A stretch of DNA of 52,171 nt from assembly GCF_002920635.1 (NCBI RefSeq), contig NZ_PQSR01000052.1:1-52171 (forward strand), written 5' to 3'. The number at the start of each line of letters is the position of its first letter. Within the stretch, counting starts at the first letter, position 1. Position numbers and translations under genes: made by a program. Shown in pieces: positions 48,755 to 52,171 of this stretch. The stretch comes from Streptomyces sp. Ru72. Lineage in GTDB: Bacteria > Actinomycetota > Actinomycetes > Streptomycetales > Streptomycetaceae. Below the pieces are notes generated by a model. That model made no database searches. It was not told the DNA's origin and worked only from the letters and a program-made list of their open reading frames with translations.

Positions 48755-49923
48755 GCGTACGACGGCGAGAACGTCCCCGCGGCTCCCTTGCAGCCGTCCG
48801 ACTCGCCCGGCAGCTTCACCCACAGATAGGCGTCGATCCGGGCCTGTCCCGTACGCAGCGTCGGGGCCTGCCCGATCCTGCGGCCGGCCGGGTCGCACCA
48901 CCGACCGTCGGCCGGGGGGCCGTTGCCGTTGCGGCTGGTGTCGATGACGGCGCCCAGGCTCGCGGGACCGCGGAGGCCGGCCAGCACCTGGCGGGCGTAG
49001 GCGATCTCGTCGGTGGTGCGCTGGAAGTTGGACACGTTCGTGAAGATGCCGTCGGAGCCCTGGGGCGAGCCTGCGCCCGCCTGCTCCAGGAGCGAGGCCT
49101 GTTCGGTGGCCGGCTTCCAGCCGGAGTGACCGCCGTCGTAGTAGACCCGCGCCCGGCGGTCCGCCGCCTTCAGGACGCGGCCGGCACGGGCGAGCGAGGC
49201 GAAGCGGCCGGCCTGCTGCTCCTTGGTGAGGCAGTCGGATTGGGCGACCGAGTCCGGCTCCAGGATCACGATGACCTCGCCGGAGCCGAGCCCGGCCGCG
49301 AAGGCGTCGATCCACGCGTCGTAGGCGGCGAGACCGGGGGCGCCGCCCCCCGAGGCCCCGCCGCAGTCGCGGTCCGGCACGGTGTACGCCACCAGGACCG
49401 GAACGCGGCCCTCGGCAGCCGCGGCCGAGGTGACGGCCCGCACGCGCGCGGTGATCGTCGACGGCGAGGGGTCGGCGAACCAGACGGCGGCGGGGCGGTC
49501 GGCGATGCGCGACTCGATGACGGCCCGCCGGGGGTCGTCGCGGTGGGTGGCGATCCAGTCCAGCACCTGCGAGTCGGTGTGCCGGTAGAGCCGCACGGGC
49601 GCGACCTCGGTCCTCGGCCTGCGGGCGGAGGGAGTGGGGCTGGGAACGGCGGACGAGACCCGGGTGGAGCTCGGTGCCGGGGACGTCCCGGGCGTTTCGG
49701 CCGGCGTCGACGACGGGGCGGGCGGCGGCTGTACGACGGCCCGGCGGGTCACGGCGGGCCGGGCCCGGTCGGTCCCGCGGCCGTCGTCGAGCGCGGACAT
49801 CATCCCCGCCGCGGTGCCCACCGCGACCACCGCCGACGCCACCGCCACCATGGCGGCGCGGCGCGCGGCGCGCCTGCGGGCGGCCCGCCGCTCGGCCAGC
49901 CGCCGGATGCGTAAGCCGGACAC
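48736..49923 (-). CDS. GH6-family endoglucanase-like enzyme, membrane anchored, TTA codon 4
   Basis: GTG 49923 gives 395 residues: an Arg-rich N-terminus, one membrane helix (about residues 24-43), a Pro/Ser/Thr-rich linker (to about 105) and a GH6 catalytic domain with PVLVAYTVPDRDCGG, VILEPDSVAQSDC (catalytic Asp region), YYDGGHSGW, NVSNFQRTTDEIAYA, VIDTSRNGNGP and WVKLPGESDG. GH6 enzymes cut beta-1,4-glucan; here it may act on cell-surface or environmental glucan. Leu4 is TTA (49912-49914), so translation should need the bldA tRNA from its first codons. The N-terminal signal is not a clear cleavage type, so a tethered form is likely. Confidence 0.9.
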   Translation of the reverse strand: MSGLRIRRLAERRAARRRAARRAAMVAVASAVVAVGTAAGMMSALDDGRGTDRARPAVTRRAVVQPPPAPSSTPAETPGTSPAPSSTRVSSAVPSPTPSARRPRTEVAPVRLYRHTDSQVLDWIATHRDDPRRAVIESRIADRPAAVWFADPSPSTITARVRAVTSAAAAEGRVPVLVAYTVPDRDCGGASGGGAPGLAAYDAWIDAFAAGLGSGEVIVILEPDSVAQSDCLTKEQQAGRFASLARAGRVLKAADRRARVYYDGGHSGWKPATEQASLLEQAGAGSPQGSDGIFTNVSNFQRTTDEIAYARQVLAGLRGPASLGAVIDTSRNGNGPPADGRWCDPAGRRIGQAPTLRTGQARIDAYLWVKLPGESDGCKGAAGTFSPSYAYDLAR

Positions 49924-50031
49924 CTACCGGTCCCCCTGTCCCCCTCATGGCCCATCGGTGCCATCCCCCGTTCCGGGGAAGCCCGCGGGCCGGTGGTGCT
50001 CCGGTCAGCGTAGGGCTGGAACTCTGCCCTC

Positions 50032-50760
50032 ATGGTGCGGTTGGAGCAGTTCACGACGGAAGTGGACACGGTCGTCACACGCATGCGCGCGCTCGGCGGG
50101 ACCTGGCCGAAGGACGACGGCGTCGCGGTCTTCAACCGGGTCTACCTCGCCGTCACCGAGGAGATCGACCGGCGCCTGGACGCCGGGTACTTCGCCGACC
50201 GACGGCAAGCCGTCACGCTGGACGTCCGGTTCGCCGAGCGGTACCTGTCCGTGGCCGAAGGGGCACCGGTCCCGGCCTGCTGGCGACCGCTGTTCCAGTT
50301 CCGGCGCCATCCCGGCGTACGGCCGCTGCAGTTCGCGCTCGCGGGCATCAATGCGCACATCGGGCACGACCTGGCGCTCGCCGTCGTGGACGCCTGTCGT
50401 ACGCTCCGCTGCGAACCGGCCGATCTGGAGGACGAGTTCGAGCGCGTGGGCGACCTCCTCGTCGCCCTGGAGGAGCGCATCCGCGAAGATCTCATGCCCG
50501 GTCCCGACGTGCTCGAGATCGCCGACCCGCTCACCCATCTGATCGGCGCCTGGAGCCTGGAGCGGGCACGCGAGGCGGCCTGGTCGGCGGCCAGGGCCCT
50601 GTGGGCGTTGCGGAGACTGCCGGACGTGGCCGAGGAGTTCGAAGGGCGCCTTGACGCCGCGGTGGGGTTCGCGAGCCGGATGCTGCTCACGCCACTGCCG
50701 CACCGATCCGGCCACCCCTGCCTGTCGGGCGGGAACTCCCCTGAGATCGCTGTACGTTGA
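50032..50760 (+). CDS. DUF5995-family protein
   Basis: The 242-residue soluble helical protein has FNRVYLAVTEEIDRRL, LDVRFAERYL and FALAGINAHIGHDLALAVV, the conserved segments of DUF5995 as I recognise them; the His residues in NAHIGHD could bind a metal. No function is established. ATG 50032 has no strong ribosome-binding site. It is followed 33 bases later by the luciferase-like oxidoreductase, with which it may be co-transcribed. Confidence 0.8.
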   Translation: MVRLEQFTTEVDTVVTRMRALGGTWPKDDGVAVFNRVYLAVTEEIDRRLDAGYFADRRQAVTLDVRFAERYLSVAEGAPVPACWRPLFQFRRHPGVRPLQFALAGINAHIGHDLALAVVDACRTLRCEPADLEDEFERVGDLLVALEERIREDLMPGPDVLEIADPLTHLIGAWSLERAREAAWSAARALWALRRLPDVAEEFEGRLDAAVGFASRMLLTPLPHRSGHPCLSGGNSPEIAVR

Positions 50761-50793
50761 CCCGCGCAGACCCCCTTGCGAAGGAGCACAGGC

Positions 50794-51723
50794 ATGGCGA
50801 CCAGGCTCGGACTCGGCCTTCCGCAGAACCGGCAGTACCACATCGGGAAGGACGTGCCCGACGTGGCACGCACCGCCGAGCAGATCGGCTACGAGAGCCT
50901 GTGGGTGTACGAGCGGGCCCTGTACCCGGAGCCCGCCGGTCAGGGCCTGTACGGCATCGAGGGCCTTCCCTGGCCGGACTCGTATCGCAACGTGGCCGAC
51001 CCCCTGGTCACCCTCACCCTGGCCGCGGCGGCCACCGAGCGGGCCCGGCTCGGCTCGAGCGTGCTGGTCGCCCCGTTGCACCAGCCGTTCCAGCTGGCCA
51101 AGGCCCTGGCGTCGCTGGACGCGGCGAGCGGCGGCCGGGTGATCGCCGGCTTCGGCACCGGCTGGTCCCTGGACGAGTACGCGGCCGCGGGCATCCGCCC
51201 GATCAAGGAGCGCGGCCAGGTGCTGGACGAGGTGATCGATGTGTGCCGCGCGGTGTGGGGCCCGGACCCGGTGCGCTACGAGGGCCGTATCACGAAGATC
51301 ACGTCCGCGGTGGTCGGCCCCAAGCCCGCCCGGCCGATCCCGATCCTGCTCGCCGCGAGCAACAGGAAGGCCCTGACCCGGCTCGTCGACCACGCCGACG
51401 GCTGGCTGCCCGTCGGCATGGGCGTCGAGCAGATCGCCACCCAGTGGCAGGAACTGCAGGACCTGGCGGCCGAGCGCGGCCGTCCGGAGCCCCTGCAGAC
51501 GGTCCTGCGGGTGAACGCCGAGTACCAGGCCAAGGCCTACGACGGTGCGGACCGCCGCCCCTTCCAGGGCAGCGCCGACCAGATCGTCGAGGACCTGGTC
51601 GCGCACGCGTCGATCGGTCTGGAGGAGATCCTCGTCGACCTCCAGGCCACCCCGCGGGACGCCGAGGAGCTCAAGGACGTCGCCGCGGAGGTGTACGAGA
51701 AGGCCCGGGCGGCCGGGGTCTGA
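50794..51723 (+). CDS. LLM-class F420-dependent oxidoreductase
   Basis: ATG 50794 follows AAGGAG at ideal distance; upstream in-frame ATG 50776 is less likely. The 309-residue protein is a luciferase-like (TIM-barrel) oxidoreductase with GYESLWVYERALYP, RLGSSVLVAPLHQPFQLAKALASLD, VIAGFGTGWSLDEYAAAGI and PIPILLAASNRKALTRLVDHADGWLPVG, typical of the F420-dependent group in actinobacteria. It transfers hydride between reduced F420 and an unknown substrate. It forms a likely pair with the DUF5995 gene. Confidence 0.9.
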   Translation: MATRLGLGLPQNRQYHIGKDVPDVARTAEQIGYESLWVYERALYPEPAGQGLYGIEGLPWPDSYRNVADPLVTLTLAAAATERARLGSSVLVAPLHQPFQLAKALASLDAASGGRVIAGFGTGWSLDEYAAAGIRPIKERGQVLDEVIDVCRAVWGPDPVRYEGRITKITSAVVGPKPARPIPILLAASNRKALTRLVDHADGWLPVGMGVEQIATQWQELQDLAAERGRPEPLQTVLRVNAEYQAKAYDGADRRPFQGSADQIVEDLVAHASIGLEEILVDLQATPRDAEELKDVAAEVYEKARAAGV

Positions 51724-51739
51724 CGGCTCCCGGGAGGGC

Positions 51740-52171
51740 TCAGTCCTCGGGGAGTTCGACGGGTGCTATCTCGTCGTAGACGTCACCGGGGCCGGGGTTG
51801 GCCGGGTCGGTCGCGCCGCCGAGGTGGTGCATCACACCCCACACGGCGTTGAGCGCGGTCTGCACGGCTCCCTCGGCCCAGCCGGCCGTCCAGGAGATGT
51901 CGTCGCCGGCGAGGAAGATGCCCCGCTTGTCGGCGGGCAGCCGGTCCTGCATGAAGTGCGTGAACAGGCGCCGCTGGTAGCGGTAGTGGCCGGGCAGGTT
52001 GGCCTTGAACGCGCCCATGAAGTAGGGCTCGTTCTCCCAGGAGACCGTGACCGGGTTGCCGATGATGTGCTTCCTGATGTCGACCTTCGGGTAGATCTCG
52101 CCGAGCGACTTCAGCATGACCTCCATCCGCTCGTTCGCGGACAGCGGCAGCCACTTCAGGCTGTCGTCGCA
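51740..52171 (-). CDS. Flavin amine oxidase, C-terminal end (runs off right edge)
   Basis: The frame is open from the right edge to the stop at 51740 (143 codons). RYQRRLFTHFMQDRLPADKRGIFLAGDDISWTAGWAEGAVQTALNAVWGVMHHLGG contains the FAD-binding C-terminal motif of flavin monoamine oxidases (IFLAGDDISWTAGW), followed by an acidic tail. The NEPYFMGAF segment upstream fits the substrate domain of the tryptophan 2-monooxygenase/amine oxidase group. The N-terminal FAD domain lies outside the window. It is convergent with the F420 oxidoreductase. Confidence 0.85.
   Translation of the reverse strand, partial: CDDSLKWLPLSANERMEVMLKSLGEIYPKVDIRKHIIGNPVTVSWENEPYFMGAFKANLPGHYRYQRRLFTHFMQDRLPADKRGIFLAGDDISWTAGWAEGAVQTALNAVWGVMHHLGGATDPANPGPGDVYDEIAPVELPED

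Noticed and set aside
47839..49914. Large plus-strand frame across the permease end and GH6 gene
   Set aside because: It is the reading of another frame of the permease then antisense of GH6; no protein features.
1..52171. CRISPR arrays, tRNA/rRNA genes, transposases, prophage
   Set aside because: None seen; repeats found are local tandems or hairpins.

Overview
This window is chromosomal DNA from a Streptomyces or a very close relative. The evidence is its very high GC content, G/C-ended codons, frequent GTG starts, three genes carrying the rare TTA codon, and lineage markers such as RbpA with a sigma-R type promoter and Ppm1. The order rbpA, fxsA, ppm1 ... hisG, hisE, ribH, ribBA, ribM, ribE matches my memory of the conserved arm-proximal core of S. 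coelicolor (SCO14xx region). No tRNA, rRNA, CRISPR array or intact insertion sequence was seen.

Layout. (1) 1-5513, minus: a three-gene set made of a large SMC/Rad50-like ATPase (cut by the left edge), a 292-residue protein and a ~508-residue protein. The layout recalls Wadjet/MksBEF condensins but I cannot match it to a named subtype. (2) 5601-10949: a GntR/FCD regulator diverging from a transporter, a DUF1445 protein and pxpABC, a complete 5-oxoproline use cluster with a palindrome inside the shared promoter. (3) 10959-14171, minus: two GT4 glycosyltransferases followed by a GDSL/SGNH esterase broken by about five frameshifts. (4) 14311-18596: HEAT-repeat and ankyrin proteins, a 64-residue membrane peptide and a Tra/FtsK-like ATPase whose Walker A lysine is replaced. 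(5) 18621-23065: a MocR regulator diverging from yczE, a glycerophosphodiesterase and a UMF1-type MFS protein. (6) 23333-25303: rbpA, fxsA, ppm1. (7) 25910-33669: amidohydrolase, Lrp regulator, small proteins, acyl-CoA dehydrogenase, TetR regulator, exported C39-like protein and a uridine-kinase-like P-loop protein. (8) 33670-38723: a candidate small RNA or attenuator, an EccA/CbxX-like TPR-AAA ATPase with a TTA codon, and two overlapping CNNM/CorC-type membrane proteins with a structured leader. (9) 38724-43728, minus: FMN riboswitch, ribE, ribM, ribBA, ribH, hisE, hisG and a PH-like membrane protein, reading as one long operon. (10) 43762-52171: an apparently orphan chitinase-type promoter, a ROK regulator diverging from an MFS exporter, a thioesterase gene interrupted by TAG, an NCS2 uracil/xanthine permease, a GH6 glycosidase with a TTA codon at position 4, a DUF5995 protein, an F420-type luciferase-like oxidoreductase and the C-terminus of a flavin amine oxidase.

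Most clusters are ordinary housekeeping or catabolic units. The parts most worth a second look are the SMC-type system at the left edge, the Tra-like ATPase without a Walker lysine, the orphan chitinase-type promoter, the candidate RNA upstream of the AAA ATPase, the structured leader of the CNNM pair, and the two broken genes. Family assignments are from reading the translations by eye; no database search was run.
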